Assembly (NCBI GenBank): GCA_910585435.1
Contig: CAJUEJ010000005.1
Location: 1 to 21,795 of the forward strand
Direction of reading: 5' to 3'
DNA from: an uncultured Hungatella sp.
Lineage (GTDB): Bacteria; Bacillota; Clostridia; Lachnospirales; Lachnospiraceae
DNA length: 21,795 nucleotides
The translations under genes were made by a program, and so were the position numbers. The stretch's first letter is position 1. Every line of letters begins with the position of its first letter. Under the pieces are notes generated by a model. It was not told the DNA's origin and searched no databases. It worked only from the letters and a program-made list of their open reading frames with translations. Positions 14,081-21,468 of the stretch are shown one piece after another.

Positions 14081-14093
14081 TCCAAACATTATC

Positions 14094-14102
14094 TTTTCCT
14101 TT
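14094..14102 (-). promoter_or_regulatory. Possible sigma-H -35 element for spoIIA
   Basis: AAAGGAAAA on the minus strand fits the sigma-H -35 consensus (RnAGGAwWW), expected for spoIIA. A good RnnGAAT box at 11-12 bases is not found, and a start here would put the terminator hairpin inside the leader, so the call is weak. Confidence 0.2.
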
Positions 14103-14141
14103 GTTTCTGCTTCCTATCGCAGCTGTTACATTTCCGGCCTG

Positions 14142-15446
14142 TCAGTATCCCCTGGCCGTCTTCGCCTGGGCCGCCAGCTCTGTATTGGGATAATTCATAA
14201 TCACCTGGCCCCACAGCTCTCTGGCTCTCTCCTCATCCCCTGCCGAATGGCACAGCTCAGCCATATCATACAGCACCTGAGGATTGTCCCCATGGAGATT
14301 TAAGCTTTTCTGGTAATAATCAAAAGCCGCCTCTGCATGCCCTTCTGCTTTGGCTGTGTTTCCCAGCGCAGCCAGAACCTGGTAACCGTTGGTCTCCATG
14401 TCCTGCCGTATCTGAGCGATGATCTCCTGCATCTCCGGATCTTCAATCACTCCCAAATCCAGATCCGAATACAGTCTCACCGCCTCCGTAAAATCATCTG
14501 CCCGGTAAGCCTGCAAAACCTTTATCAGACCCTGATACTGGCTTAACACGCCCTGGTTCTCCCCGTCAATGGTCTGAAGCTGGGCCTGGGCCTCTCCCCG
14601 CTCTGCCTCCAGCTGCTGAATCTGCGCCCGCAGCCCATCTGCCTCCTGGTTCTTCTGGTTCACCTGCTCCAGCACCGACGTCATCTCCTGGTTGTGCGCC
14701 TGATTAAGAGACTGCTGCATGGTCGGCATCACCAGGAAAAATACGGCCACCGCCCCCATCACCAGCCCCACAATAATATTGATGATAGTCTGCCACCCTG
14801 TGTTTTCCTTGTAGGTAGGCGGCATAATCACATCGTCATCCTGCATCTGCCTGTGGGAAAATGCCTTGGTGAACTTTCTATGTTCAACCTCTGCCCTGCC
14901 TGTATTGGCCTTCACAATGGACATGTACCACAGGGCCTTGGGATTATTCTTATCAATCTGCAGCACCTTGTACAGAGATTTCCCCGCCTTGGTATAATCG
15001 CTGCGGCTCATATACAGAAGCGCCAGCACCATATGTGCCTTCACGAAATGAGGGTTATGCTCCACCACCCGGCTCAGCTGCAAAATCGCCAGGTCGTCGC
15101 TGCCGCTCTGGGCATACGCCAGGGCCTGGTTATATTTTTTTATATTGATTCCTTCCGCTTCCAGCCTTCCGGGCCTTCCCTGAATCTCATGAAGATAGTG
15201 AACCGCCCGGTTCTTCTCCGGCTGCAGGTTGCTGCTGATCACCCACTGCACCAGGGCCTCCGCTGTCTCTCCCAGCTCATAGTAGACAAGCCCAAGAAGG
15301 TTTCTCGCCTCTATATGGTATTTATTAAAATGAATACTTTTCTTCAGACAATCCGCCGCCCCGCTTAAATCGCGGATATTGGCTTTCTCCAGGCCAATAT
15401 TGTAAAAGCTGTTGGAAATCAGGCGGCATTGTTTTGCGTAATCCAT
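14142..15446 (-). CDS. Membrane-anchored tetratricopeptide repeat protein
   Basis: 434 residues. The N-terminal part (about 10-195) holds TPR-like helix pairs, for example ADCLKKSIHFNKYHIEARNL and AGKSLYKVLQIDKNNPKALW. One membrane span lies at 220-240 (IINIIVGLVMGAVAVFFLVM). A coiled coil follows (about 250-295, EQVNQKNQEADGLRAQIQQL), then a second TPR array (about 310-434, with FDYYQKSLNLHGDNPQVLYD and ELWGQVIMNYPNTELAAQAK). So TPR domains lie on both sides of the membrane, with the N-terminal one most likely in the cytoplasm. TPRs bind other proteins; the partner is unknown. The gene starts 3 bases after the stop of the 45-aa ORF, with no strong ribosome site of its own, and ends at a terminator ahead of spoIIAA. 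A role in envelope assembly or sporulation is only inference. Confidence 0.85.
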   Translation of the reverse strand: MDYAKQCRLISNSFYNIGLEKANIRDLSGAADCLKKSIHFNKYHIEARNLLGLVYYELGETAEALVQWVISSNLQPEKNRAVHYLHEIQGRPGRLEAEGINIKKYNQALAYAQSGSDDLAILQLSRVVEHNPHFVKAHMVLALLYMSRSDYTKAGKSLYKVLQIDKNNPKALWYMSIVKANTGRAEVEHRKFTKAFSHRQMQDDDVIMPPTYKENTGWQTIINIIVGLVMGAVAVFFLVMPTMQQSLNQAHNQEMTSVLEQVNQKNQEADGLRAQIQQLEAERGEAQAQLQTIDGENQGVLSQYQGLIKVLQAYRADDFTEAVRLYSDLDLGVIEDPEMQEIIAQIRQDMETNGYQVLAALGNTAKAEGHAEAAFDYYQKSLNLHGDNPQVLYDMAELCHSAGDEERARELWGQVIMNYPNTELAAQAKTARGY

Positions 15447-15449
15447 ACT

Positions 15450-15587
15450 TTACTCTTTTCTCTCTTTAATCAGCTCCATCATAATATCTGTCATGTCTGT
15501 CAAATCACTTTTTACAATGGCGTCCTCCGCCTCCTCAATCTCAAGACTGGGCTTAAAGCGTTTTAACTCTTCCTCAAAATCAATCAT
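15450..15587 (-). CDS. Small 45-aa acidic protein coupled to the TPR gene
   Basis: ATG 15585-15587 has AGGAGG 6 bases upstream, one of the best ribosome sites in the window; the stop TAA is at 15450-15452. The peptide begins MIDFEEELKRFKPSLEIEEA and continues with a DLTDMTDIMMELIKE segment. It has 45 residues, is strongly acidic, probably helical, and has no membrane segment. It is absent from ordinary ORF lists because of its length. I recall similar short acidic proteins beside this TPR gene in other Lachnospiraceae, but cannot confirm it. Stop and next start are 3 bases apart, so the pair is coupled and may act together. Confidence 0.75.
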   Translation of the reverse strand: MIDFEEELKRFKPSLEIEEAEDAIVKSDLTDMTDIMMELIKERKE

Positions 15588-15672
15588 CCAATTCCTCCTT
15601 AAACAGCCGCCTCCCGGCAGCTTCATTTCCTTCGGCCCGTTTAACCCGCTTCTGTTTCTGCCGGTCTTGCGT

Positions 15673-15830
15673 CTTGCGTCTTTCGTTTCGGCCTGTCGTC
15701 CATCCCTGTTTCGACCCCTTGGCTATCCCTGCTTCAGCCTGTATGGCGCCTTTCGTTTCGGCCTGTCAGCCATTCCTGTTTCTGCCTGTATGGCATCTTT
15801 CGTTTCAGCCTGTATGACTATCCCTGCCAA
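15673..15830. repeat. 23-24 bp minisatellite at the folC 3' end
   Basis: On the + strand a core TTTCRGCCTGT, or close variants, begins at 15686, 15709, 15732, 15756, 15779 and 15803, so the period is 23, 23, 24, 23 and 24 bases. Alternating units resemble each other most (TTTCGTTTCGGCCTGTC versus GCCTGTATGGC), giving a higher period near 47. The folC stop codon (15805-15807) falls inside the last unit. The rest of the folC to 45-aa ORF gap (15588-15672) holds nothing else that I can recognise. Confidence 0.85.
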
Positions 15831-17322
15831 GAAGCGCTTTCACTTCCCCCACCAGATACAGAGATCCTGCACAGAATGCCAGCTCGTCTCCCCTGGTTTC
15901 CAGAAAATACTCCCATGCCTGTCCCACAGTGGGAAAAACTTTAATAGGGCAGTTGATCACCTGCTTAAACTCCTGTTCCAGTTCCGTGCAGGCTGCACTC
16001 CTCTTAGTATCCATATGAGCGATGGTTACCTGGGAAATCTCCACGCCATCACATAATTCCTCAATCATCCGGCGGTGATCCTTATCCGACACAGCCCCGA
16101 ACATCACAGACACCTGCCTCCCGGTTTCCCGCTGCATCCTTCTCATTGTTTTGTTCAGAGCTTCCACACCTCCGGCATTGTGAGCTCCGTCCAGATATAC
16201 GCCCTCCAGAACCTGTTCCATCCTTCCGGGCCAGTAGCTGCTGCTGATTCCCCGGATGATGGAGTCCCCTCCATCCATTTTCCAGTTTCTCAGTAAACTG
16301 CCGAAATCCGGCTGAACATGACTTTTCCACGTTTCCACGTTATCCGGCCAGCCTCTTTCCGGCACTTTCCTGTTCTCCAGGCATCTGCTGTCTTCCGGCG
16401 CCTCTACAGCATCCGGCCACTGGCTCCCTTCCGGCGCCTCCATGGTATCCGGCCGGCCGCTGCCTTCCGGCATCGCCCTGGCCTCCTCCCTCTGCAGCTC
16501 TCCCGCCAGCACATCCAAAGCCCGAACCGCCACCGCCGCATTCATCATCTGGTATTCAGCCTGGGAGGGAATGGGGATCCATAACTCTCCCCAGTTTTCG
16601 GTCTCTGTCTTTATCTGGATTCCCGCTTTGTCTCTGCTTATAAATGTATAATCCTCCTGGCTTACAGGAACCTGGAGGCACCCCAGCATCCCGGCCCTTT
16701 CTTCTATCACCTTCCGGCTCTCAGGACAGGAAGCATCGTAAACCACAGGTACGTTCCCCTTTAAAATCCCTGCCTTCTCCGCCGCTATTTCCTCTATTGT
16801 ATTCCCCAGATACTGCATATGGTCCATACTGACAGAGGTAAGCACCGTAAGCACAGGCCTTCTCACCGCATTGGTAGTATCCAGCCTTCCTCCAAGCCCT
16901 GTCTCCAGAACCACGAAATCCGGCTTATACTCCTTCATCATAGCCATAAACATATAAAACAAAAATTCAAAATATGTAGGCGGCGCATATCCTCTTCCGG
17001 CCATGGCCTCAGCCAGCTGCCTCATCTGCCCAAAAGCCCTCTCAAACTCTTCCTGTTCCACAGGATTCCCGCAAAGAAGAAACCTTTCTGTCACATCCTC
17101 CAGATGAGGGGAAACAAAAGTTCCCACCCGAAACCCAGCCTGACACAGCACCGATGTCATATACTGACACACAGATCCTTTCCCGTTGGTTCCCGCCACA
17201 TGGATGATCCTCATTTTTTCCTCAGGATTTCCCATCTGGCTTAAAAAATCACGGATAGAATCCAGACTGTTCTTCTTATCCGCCCACAAAGGAATCCGCT
17301 CCAAATACTCCCTGGCATTCAT
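15805..17322 (-). CDS. folC: Bifunctional folylpolyglutamate/dihydrofolate synthase with repeat insertion
   Basis: FolC adds L-glutamate to dihydropteroate and to reduced folates with ATP. From the ATG at 17320-17322 it has 505 residues, about 70 more than usual. The P-loop AGTNGKGSVCQY lies at about 43-54, LETGLGGRLDTTNAV and MDHMQYLGNTIEEIAAEKAG follow, and the C-terminal domain opens with WPGRMEQVLEGVYLDGAHNAGG. Between the N-terminal domain (ending ALDVLAGELQ) and WPGR lies a hydrophilic insertion of about 70 residues with four 12-residue repeats of the type PEGSxxPDxxEA (nt 16327-16470). The frame also opens at ATG 17343, but that codon lacks a ribosome site; AAGGA lies 11 bases before the chosen ATG and the start matches family alignments. 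Gene context (beside spoIIA) gives no further hint. Confidence 0.93.
   Translation of the reverse strand: MNAREYLERIPLWADKKNSLDSIRDFLSQMGNPEEKMRIIHVAGTNGKGSVCQYMTSVLCQAGFRVGTFVSPHLEDVTERFLLCGNPVEQEEFERAFGQMRQLAEAMAGRGYAPPTYFEFLFYMFMAMMKEYKPDFVVLETGLGGRLDTTNAVRRPVLTVLTSVSMDHMQYLGNTIEEIAAEKAGILKGNVPVVYDASCPESRKVIEERAGMLGCLQVPVSQEDYTFISRDKAGIQIKTETENWGELWIPIPSQAEYQMMNAAVAVRALDVLAGELQREEARAMPEGSGRPDTMEAPEGSQWPDAVEAPEDSRCLENRKVPERGWPDNVETWKSHVQPDFGSLLRNWKMDGGDSIIRGISSSYWPGRMEQVLEGVYLDGAHNAGGVEALNKTMRRMQRETGRQVSVMFGAVSDKDHRRMIEELCDGVEISQVTIAHMDTKRSAACTELEQEFKQVINCPIKVFPTVGQAWEYFLETRGDELAFCAGSLYLVGEVKALLGRDSHTG
16327..16477 (-). repeat. 36-bp in-frame tandem repeat inside folC
   Basis: On the + strand units of exactly 36 bases begin with TTCCGG at 16357, 16393, 16429 and, as a partial copy, 16465; a more diverged copy precedes 16357. 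Because 36 is a multiple of three the repeat adds 12 residues per unit (PEGSGRPDTMEA, PEGSQWPDAVEA, PEDSRCLENRKV, PERGWPDNVETW) and keeps folC open. Confidence 0.9.
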
Positions 17323-17343
17323 CACTTTAAGCGTCCTTTCCAT

Positions 17344-17395
17344 ATCAATTCATACGCCAAAGCAGCTCTGCGGCATGCCTCCGCAGATATCTAAT
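17344..17395 (-). promoter_or_regulatory. folC leader with perfect hairpin
   Basis: TCTGCGG (17367-17373) and CCGCAGA (17381-17387) form a perfect 7-bp stem around a 7-base loop in the folC leader. No T-run follows on the minus strand, so it is not a terminator. Whether it regulates folC cannot be told. Confidence 0.4.
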
Positions 17396-17423
17396 ATTAT
17401 AATATAACTGCCGCATTATGCAA
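17396..17423 (-). promoter_or_regulatory. Sigma-A type promoter of folC
   Basis: On the minus strand TTGCAT (17418-17423) and a perfect TATAAT (17396-17401) are 16 bases apart, about 75 bases before the folC start. It would drive folC, the 45-aa ORF and the TPR gene as one transcript ending at 14039. Confidence 0.7.
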
Positions 17424-17459
17424 CCCATTTTTTTCGCGGAAAACGACAGAATTTTATTC

Positions 17460-17488
17460 TTGATTTATTCTGATTTATACGGTAAACT
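17460..17488 (+). promoter_or_regulatory. Sigma-A type promoter of the acetyltransferase gene
   Basis: TTGATT (17460-17465), 17 bases, TAAACT (17483-17488), followed by AAGGAG and the ATG at 17531. It is back to back with the folC promoter; the -35 boxes are 36 bases apart. Confidence 0.6.
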
Positions 17489-17530
17489 CCCATTAAAATT
17501 CCAAAACCTGACTGCAAGGAGTATAAAGCC

Positions 17531-18160
17531 ATGAATATAATGAAAAAAAGAATGCATACCGGTGAATTATATCTTCCCGGCGATGACGAGATCATGGAAT
17601 GGCAGACAAAATGCCTTGACCATCTATATGATTTTAACATGACCCGTCCCACAGAATCTGAAAAACGGCAGGCCATGCTGAAAGAAATGTTCGCAGAAAT
17701 CGGTGAAAATTGCTACATTGAACCGCCTTTTCACGCTAATTTCGGCGGCAGGCATATTCATTTCGGCAAAAACATCTATGCCAACTTCAATTTAATCTGT
17801 GTAGACGATACCCATATCTACGTAGGCGATTATACCATGTTCGGCCCCAATGTTACCATTGCCACCGCCGGACATCCTGTTTTGCCCCAGCTTCGGGAAA
17901 AATCGTATCAATATAATATGCCTGTCCGGATTGGCAGAAACTGCTGGATCGGAGCCGGAGCGATTATCTTGCCTGGCATTACCATCGGGGATAATACGGT
18001 AGTAGGTGCAGGCAGTATTGTGACAAAGGATTTGCCCTCTGATGTTGTGGCCGTGGGCAATCCCTGCAAGGTACTGCGTGAAATAAGCGAACATGATAGA
18101 GAGTACTATTTCAAGGACAGAAAAATCCATTGGGATACCATAAAAAACACATCTGTTTAG
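17531..18160 (+). CDS. Maltose/galactoside O-acetyltransferase family protein
   Basis: 209 residues; AAGGAG lies 9 bases before ATG 17531, and an ATG at residue 4 is an alternative. The family moves acetyl from acetyl-CoA to a hydroxyl of a sugar or lipid-chain oligosaccharide, acting as a trimer. The N-terminal Mac domain (RMHTGELYLPGDDEIMEWQ) is followed by left-handed beta-helix hexapeptide repeats from about residue 70: HIHFGKNIYANFNLICVDD, HIYVGDYTMFGPNVTIATAG with the catalytic His in AGHPVLP, then IGRNCWIGAGAIILPGITIG and TVVGAGSIVTKDLPSDVVAV, ending at GNPCKVLREI. The substrate cannot be read from sequence. It is the only complete + strand gene in the window and stands alone. Confidence 0.93.
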   Translation: MNIMKKRMHTGELYLPGDDEIMEWQTKCLDHLYDFNMTRPTESEKRQAMLKEMFAEIGENCYIEPPFHANFGGRHIHFGKNIYANFNLICVDDTHIYVGDYTMFGPNVTIATAGHPVLPQLREKSYQYNMPVRIGRNCWIGAGAIILPGITIGDNTVVGAGSIVTKDLPSDVVAVGNPCKVLREISEHDREYYFKDRKIHWDTIKNTSV

Positions 18161-18165
18161 CAGCA

Positions 18166-18199
18166 GATGGGAAAGCAGGCCATTCCCTGCTTTCCCATC
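18166..18199 (+). terminator. Strong hairpin after the acetyltransferase gene
   Basis: GATGGGAAAGCAGG (18166-18179) pairs perfectly over 14 bases with CCTGCTTTCCCATC (18186-18199), loop of 6 bases, starting 6 bases after the stop codon. It lacks a T-run on both strands, but the position between convergent genes and the stem strength suggest a terminator or a transcript end protector. Confidence 0.6.
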
Positions 18200-18202
18200 C
18201 AT

Positions 18203-18271
18203 ATGCACTCCCGGAATCCCTCTGTGCCTGATTTTGTGAGACGATTTTTGTCAGATGCACCGAGAGTACAT
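18203..18271. repeat. Palindromic intergenic repeat, most complete copy
   Basis: A 69-base element begins ATGCACTCCCGG and ends CCGAGAGTACAT; these ends are inverted copies of each other (10 of 12). The core TGTGCCTGATTTTGTGAGA and the following CGATTTTTGTCAG match the copy at 21041-21072 in 30 of 32 bases. Inside, GTGCCTGA can pair with TCAG..GCAC. It lies between the convergent acetyltransferase and valS genes. Confidence 0.8.
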
Positions 18272-18293
18272 ACCTATTCTGAAACCGTCTTAT

Positions 18294-20999
18294 TTACCGA
18301 AGCTGCGCCAGCCTCTCCTTCACCTGCTCCATCATCTGGCTGTATTTCTCCTGCTTCTCCCTCTCCTCTGCAATCTTAGCAGCCGGAGCCTTGCTTACAA
18401 ACTTCTCATTCTTTAACATCCCGTTTACACGGGCCAGTTCTTTCGTCAGACGTTCCTCTTCCTTCTCAAGCCGCTCTATTTCCCTGGAAATATCCACCAG
18501 CTCCGCAAATGGCATATAGATAGCCGCCTGAGGGATCACAGCCGACACCGCGTCCTCTCCGATTCCTTCTTTGTCCTTCTGTAAATATACCTGGCTGGCA
18601 TATCCCAAAGTTGCAAAGAACACCTTGCTGTGTTCAAAAATTTCCAAAAGCTTTTCATTTTCAGAAACCACGTATACCTTGGCCTTCTTGCTGGGCGGTA
18701 CATTCATGGAAGTGCGGACCGTGCGGATGGCCCGAACTGCCTCCTTAATCGTCTCTACAGATGTCTCCTCTGTCTTAAACTCCCACTCCTTCCTGTACAC
18801 CGGCCAGGAAGAGATCATGATAGATTCCTCCTCATCCTGCAGGTTGCAGAAAATCTCCTCCGTAACAAACGGAATATAGGGATGCAGAAGCTTCAATGAC
18901 TGAATCAGCACGGTTTTCAGCGTCCAGACAGCCGCCGCCTTGGTAAAATCCTCATCCTTCCACAGCCTTGGCTTCACCATCTCGATATACCAGTCACAGA
19001 ACTCCTCCCAGACAAAATCATATACCTTCTGAAGGGCGATCCCCAGCTCAAACTTATCCAGATTCTCTGTCACTTCCTTTGCCAGGGCATTGGCCTTGGA
19101 CAGAATCCATTTGTCCGCCATGGTAAGCGGCGCCTGCTGCCCTAAGGCTTCGACCTGCTGCCTGTCCTCTGCCCCTTTCAGGCCGTATACCATATCATAA
19201 TATTCCATCTGGGCCTTGTCCGCCTTCTCCATATTCATCATGATGAAACGGGAGGCATTCCAGATCTTGTTGGCAAAATTCCGGCTGTTCTCCACCTTCT
19301 CCCAGTAAAACCGCATGTCATTGCCCGGAGCATTTCCCGTAACCAGGGTCATACGCAGGGCATCCGCACCGTATTTGTCAATCACCTCCAGAGGATCGAT
19401 TCCGTTTCCAAGGGATTTGCTCATCTTTCTCCCTTCAGAATCCCGGATCAGCCCGTGGAACAGCACGGTGTGGAAGGGCGCCTTGCCCATCTGCTCATAC
19501 CCGGAAAAGATCATGCGGATAACCCAAAAGAAAATAATGTCATACCCTGTCACCAGCACGTCCGTGGGATAAAAATACTCCAGATCCTCTGTCTTCTCTG
19601 GCCATCCCAATGTGGAAAACGGCCACAGGGCAGAGGAAAACCAGGTATCCAGCGTGTCCTCATCCTGCTTAAAATGGCTGCCGCCGCACTTGGGACAGAC
19701 CGACGGCGCCTCCTTAGCCACCACCACTTCATTACAGTCCTGGCAGTAGTAGGCCGGAATCCTGTGGCCCCACCACAGCTGCCTGGAGATACACCAGTCC
19801 CGGATGTTGTCTGTCCAGTTAAAATATGACTTATCCATACGGGGGGGAATCAGCTTAATCTCCCCGTTCTTCACGCCCTCAACCGCCGGCTTGATCATCT
19901 CCTCCATCTTCACAAACCACTGCTGCTTCACCATAGGCTCCACGGTTGTGCTGCACCGGTCATGGATTCCCACGGCATGAGTGTGAGGCACCACCTTCAC
20001 CAAAAGCCCCAGGGCCTCCAGATCCGCCACCATGGCCTTCCTGGCCTCATACCGCTCCATGCCGTGGTACTTGCTTCCCGGCAGATTTATAGTAGCGTCG
20101 TCATTTAAAATATTAATCTCCGGCAGGCTGTGGCGCTTCCCTACCTCAAAGTCATTGGGGTCATGGGCCGGGGTAATCTTCACACATCCTGTCCCAAACT
20201 CCTTATCCACATAGCTGTCGGCGATCACCGGAATCTCCCGGTCTGTCAAAGGCAGTTTTAACATCTTCCCCACCAGATCCTGATACCGCTCATCCTCCGG
20301 GTTCACAGCCACCGCCGTATCCCCTAAAAGAGTCTCCGGCCTGGTGGTGGCAATCTCCACAAACCGGCCTTCCTCCCCGGCGATGGGATAATTAATGTGC
20401 CAGAAAAACCCGTTCTGATCCTCATGCTCCACCTCTGCGTCTGAGATGGAGGTCTGGCACACCGGGCACCAGTTGACAATCCGGGACCCTTTGTAGATAT
20501 AGCCCTTCTCATACAGCTTCACAAACACTTCCAGTACCGCATCGGAGCAGCCCTTATCCATGGTAAAGCGCTCTCTGTCCCAGTCGGCCGAAGAGCCTAA
20601 CCGGTAAAGCTGATTGATAATCCGTCCTCCGTACTCCTTTCTCCAGTCCCAGCACTTTTCCAGAAATCCTTCTCTTCCCAGATCTTCCTTGTCGATCCCC
20701 TGCTTCTTCAGGCTCTCGATGACTTTCACCTCTGTGGCAATAGCCGCATGGTCTGTCCCCGGCTGCCACAGTGCCTCATACCCCTGCATCCTTTTATACC
20801 GTGTCAGAATATCCTGCATGGTATTGTCCAGGGCGTGCCCCATATGAAGCTGCCCCGTAATGTTAGGCGGCGGCATCACAATGGTAAATGGTTTCTTATC
20901 CGGGTTTTTCCTGGCCCGGAAATATTTCTTATCCAGCCACTTCTGATACAGTTTCCCCTCGATCTCCGAAGGATTATAATTCTTTTCCAGCTCTTTCAT
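18294..20999 (-). CDS. valS: Valyl-tRNA synthetase
   Basis: 901 residues, the normal length for a class I enzyme that charges tRNA(Val) with valine and edits threonine. The HIGH motif is PPNITGQLHMGHA (HMGH at 52-55) and the KMSKS motif is RKMSKSLGN (525-529). The editing (CP1) domain contains ATTRPETLLGDTAVAVNP and GTGCVKITPAHDPND. CPVC (178-181), YCQDC and CPKCGG are possible zinc-binding pairs. The anticodon-binding domain is followed by the ValS-specific C-terminal coiled coil (about 830-901, SREIERLEKEEERLTKELAR). AAGGAG lies 7 bases before the ATG. Expression is under T-box control. Confidence 0.98.
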   Translation of the reverse strand: MKELEKNYNPSEIEGKLYQKWLDKKYFRARKNPDKKPFTIVMPPPNITGQLHMGHALDNTMQDILTRYKRMQGYEALWQPGTDHAAIATEVKVIESLKKQGIDKEDLGREGFLEKCWDWRKEYGGRIINQLYRLGSSADWDRERFTMDKGCSDAVLEVFVKLYEKGYIYKGSRIVNWCPVCQTSISDAEVEHEDQNGFFWHINYPIAGEEGRFVEIATTRPETLLGDTAVAVNPEDERYQDLVGKMLKLPLTDREIPVIADSYVDKEFGTGCVKITPAHDPNDFEVGKRHSLPEINILNDDATINLPGSKYHGMERYEARKAMVADLEALGLLVKVVPHTHAVGIHDRCSTTVEPMVKQQWFVKMEEMIKPAVEGVKNGEIKLIPPRMDKSYFNWTDNIRDWCISRQLWWGHRIPAYYCQDCNEVVVAKEAPSVCPKCGGSHFKQDEDTLDTWFSSALWPFSTLGWPEKTEDLEYFYPTDVLVTGYDIIFFWVIRMIFSGYEQMGKAPFHTVLFHGLIRDSEGRKMSKSLGNGIDPLEVIDKYGADALRMTLVTGNAPGNDMRFYWEKVENSRNFANKIWNASRFIMMNMEKADKAQMEYYDMVYGLKGAEDRQQVEALGQQAPLTMADKWILSKANALAKEVTENLDKFELGIALQKVYDFVWEEFCDWYIEMVKPRLWKDEDFTKAAAVWTLKTVLIQSLKLLHPYIPFVTEEIFCNLQDEEESIMISSWPVYRKEWEFKTEETSVETIKEAVRAIRTVRTSMNVPPSKKAKVYVVSENEKLLEIFEHSKVFFATLGYASQVYLQKDKEGIGEDAVSAVIPQAAIYMPFAELVDISREIERLEKEEERLTKELARVNGMLKNEKFVSKAPAAKIAEEREKQEKYSQMMEQVKERLAQLR

Positions 21000-21020
21000 C
21001 GCTATCTCCTTTTCCTCATA

Positions 21021-21117
21021 ATGTACTCTCGGAGTCTCTTTGTGCCTGATTTCGTGAGATGATTTTTGTCAGCTGTGCATAAATTTAGATGCATAGGACG
21101 AAAAATCAGCCACAAAG
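21021..21117. repeat. Palindromic intergenic repeat, extended copy upstream of valS
   Basis: Begins ATGTACTCTCGGAGTC (21021-21036), continues with TGTGCCTGATTTCGTGAGAT and GATTTTTGTCAG, and ends in the inverted sequence ACGAAAAATCAG then CCACAAAG. CTTTGTG (21038-21044) pairs with CACAAAG (21111-21117), CTGATTT (21046-21052) with AAATCAG (21103-21109), and an inner hairpin TGCAT/ATGCA closes the loop. The whole can form one long hairpin in the valS message, between the T-box terminator and the ribosome site. Confidence 0.8.
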
Positions 21118-21132
21118 CCAGGTAAAAGAAAA

Positions 21133-21162
21133 GCCCTTTCCATGATCTCTCATGAAAAGGGC
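21133..21162 (-). terminator. T-box regulated terminator of valS
   Basis: A 13-bp stem with one mismatch, loop of 4 bases, followed on the minus strand by TTTTCTTTT. Alternative pairing with the T-box region opens it when uncharged tRNA(Val) is bound. Confidence 0.85.
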
Positions 21163-21405
21163 GAACAAATCCGCGGTACCACCTTTTTTATGTGACATAC
21201 AGCTCCTGCCACATATCTCTTAAGTCCCATAACGCTGACCAGACGTGGATGACTACTATACTAGTTCTGCCTTCATGGCATTTTCACCATCCCGGCTCCG
21301 AAGCTACCTTCCACCTTCACTTCCTTAAGCCGCCTCTCAACCGGTGGACGGCTCTCTCTGTCAGGGTTTAAAGTGTACTCCTCTTCTTCCCAGCCTTTGC
21401 CTATG
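21133..21405 (-). promoter_or_regulatory. T-box leader of valS
   Basis: The T-box core AGGTGGTACCGCGGA lies on the minus strand at 21170-21184. It is followed by a terminator: GCCCTTT(C)CATGA (21133-21145) pairs with TCATG(A)AAAGGGC (21150-21162), then TTTTCTTTT. About 220 bases of upstream leader include AGAGAGAGCCG, a K-turn-like start of stem I, and GGAGC. Uncharged tRNA binds the specifier and the T-box and prevents termination. The specifier codon should be a valine codon; GTA at 21305-21307 (in GAAGGTAGCTTCGGAGC) is my candidate, not proven. The leader lies directly upstream of valS, in agreement with its known use. Confidence 0.92.
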
Positions 21406-21411
21406 TATGAT

Positions 21412-21440
21412 ATCATAGCCGGTCAGGCAGAATTTGTCAA
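21412..21440 (-). promoter_or_regulatory. Sigma-A promoter of the valS leader
   Basis: On the minus strand a perfect TTGACA (21435-21440) and TATGAT (21412-21417) are 17 bases apart. Transcription would start near 21405, at the 5' end of the T-box leader, 29 bases after the stop of the thioredoxin-like gene ends. Confidence 0.85.
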
Positions 21441-21468
21441 ATGCTTTTTTGCCTCTTTCAAATCATCT

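Noticed and set aside
14694..15368. Long + strand open frame of 224 codons opposite the TPR protein gene
   Set aside because: It is a shadow frame: rich in His, Leu and Gln, no ribosome site, no recognisable domain, and the opposite strand carries a clear gene with terminator and coupling.
15493..16056. + strand open frame of 187 codons with repeats such as FRFGLSAIPVSACMASF
   Set aside because: The protein repeat is produced by the DNA minisatellite; there is no ribosome site, and folC and the 45-aa ORF occupy the other strand.
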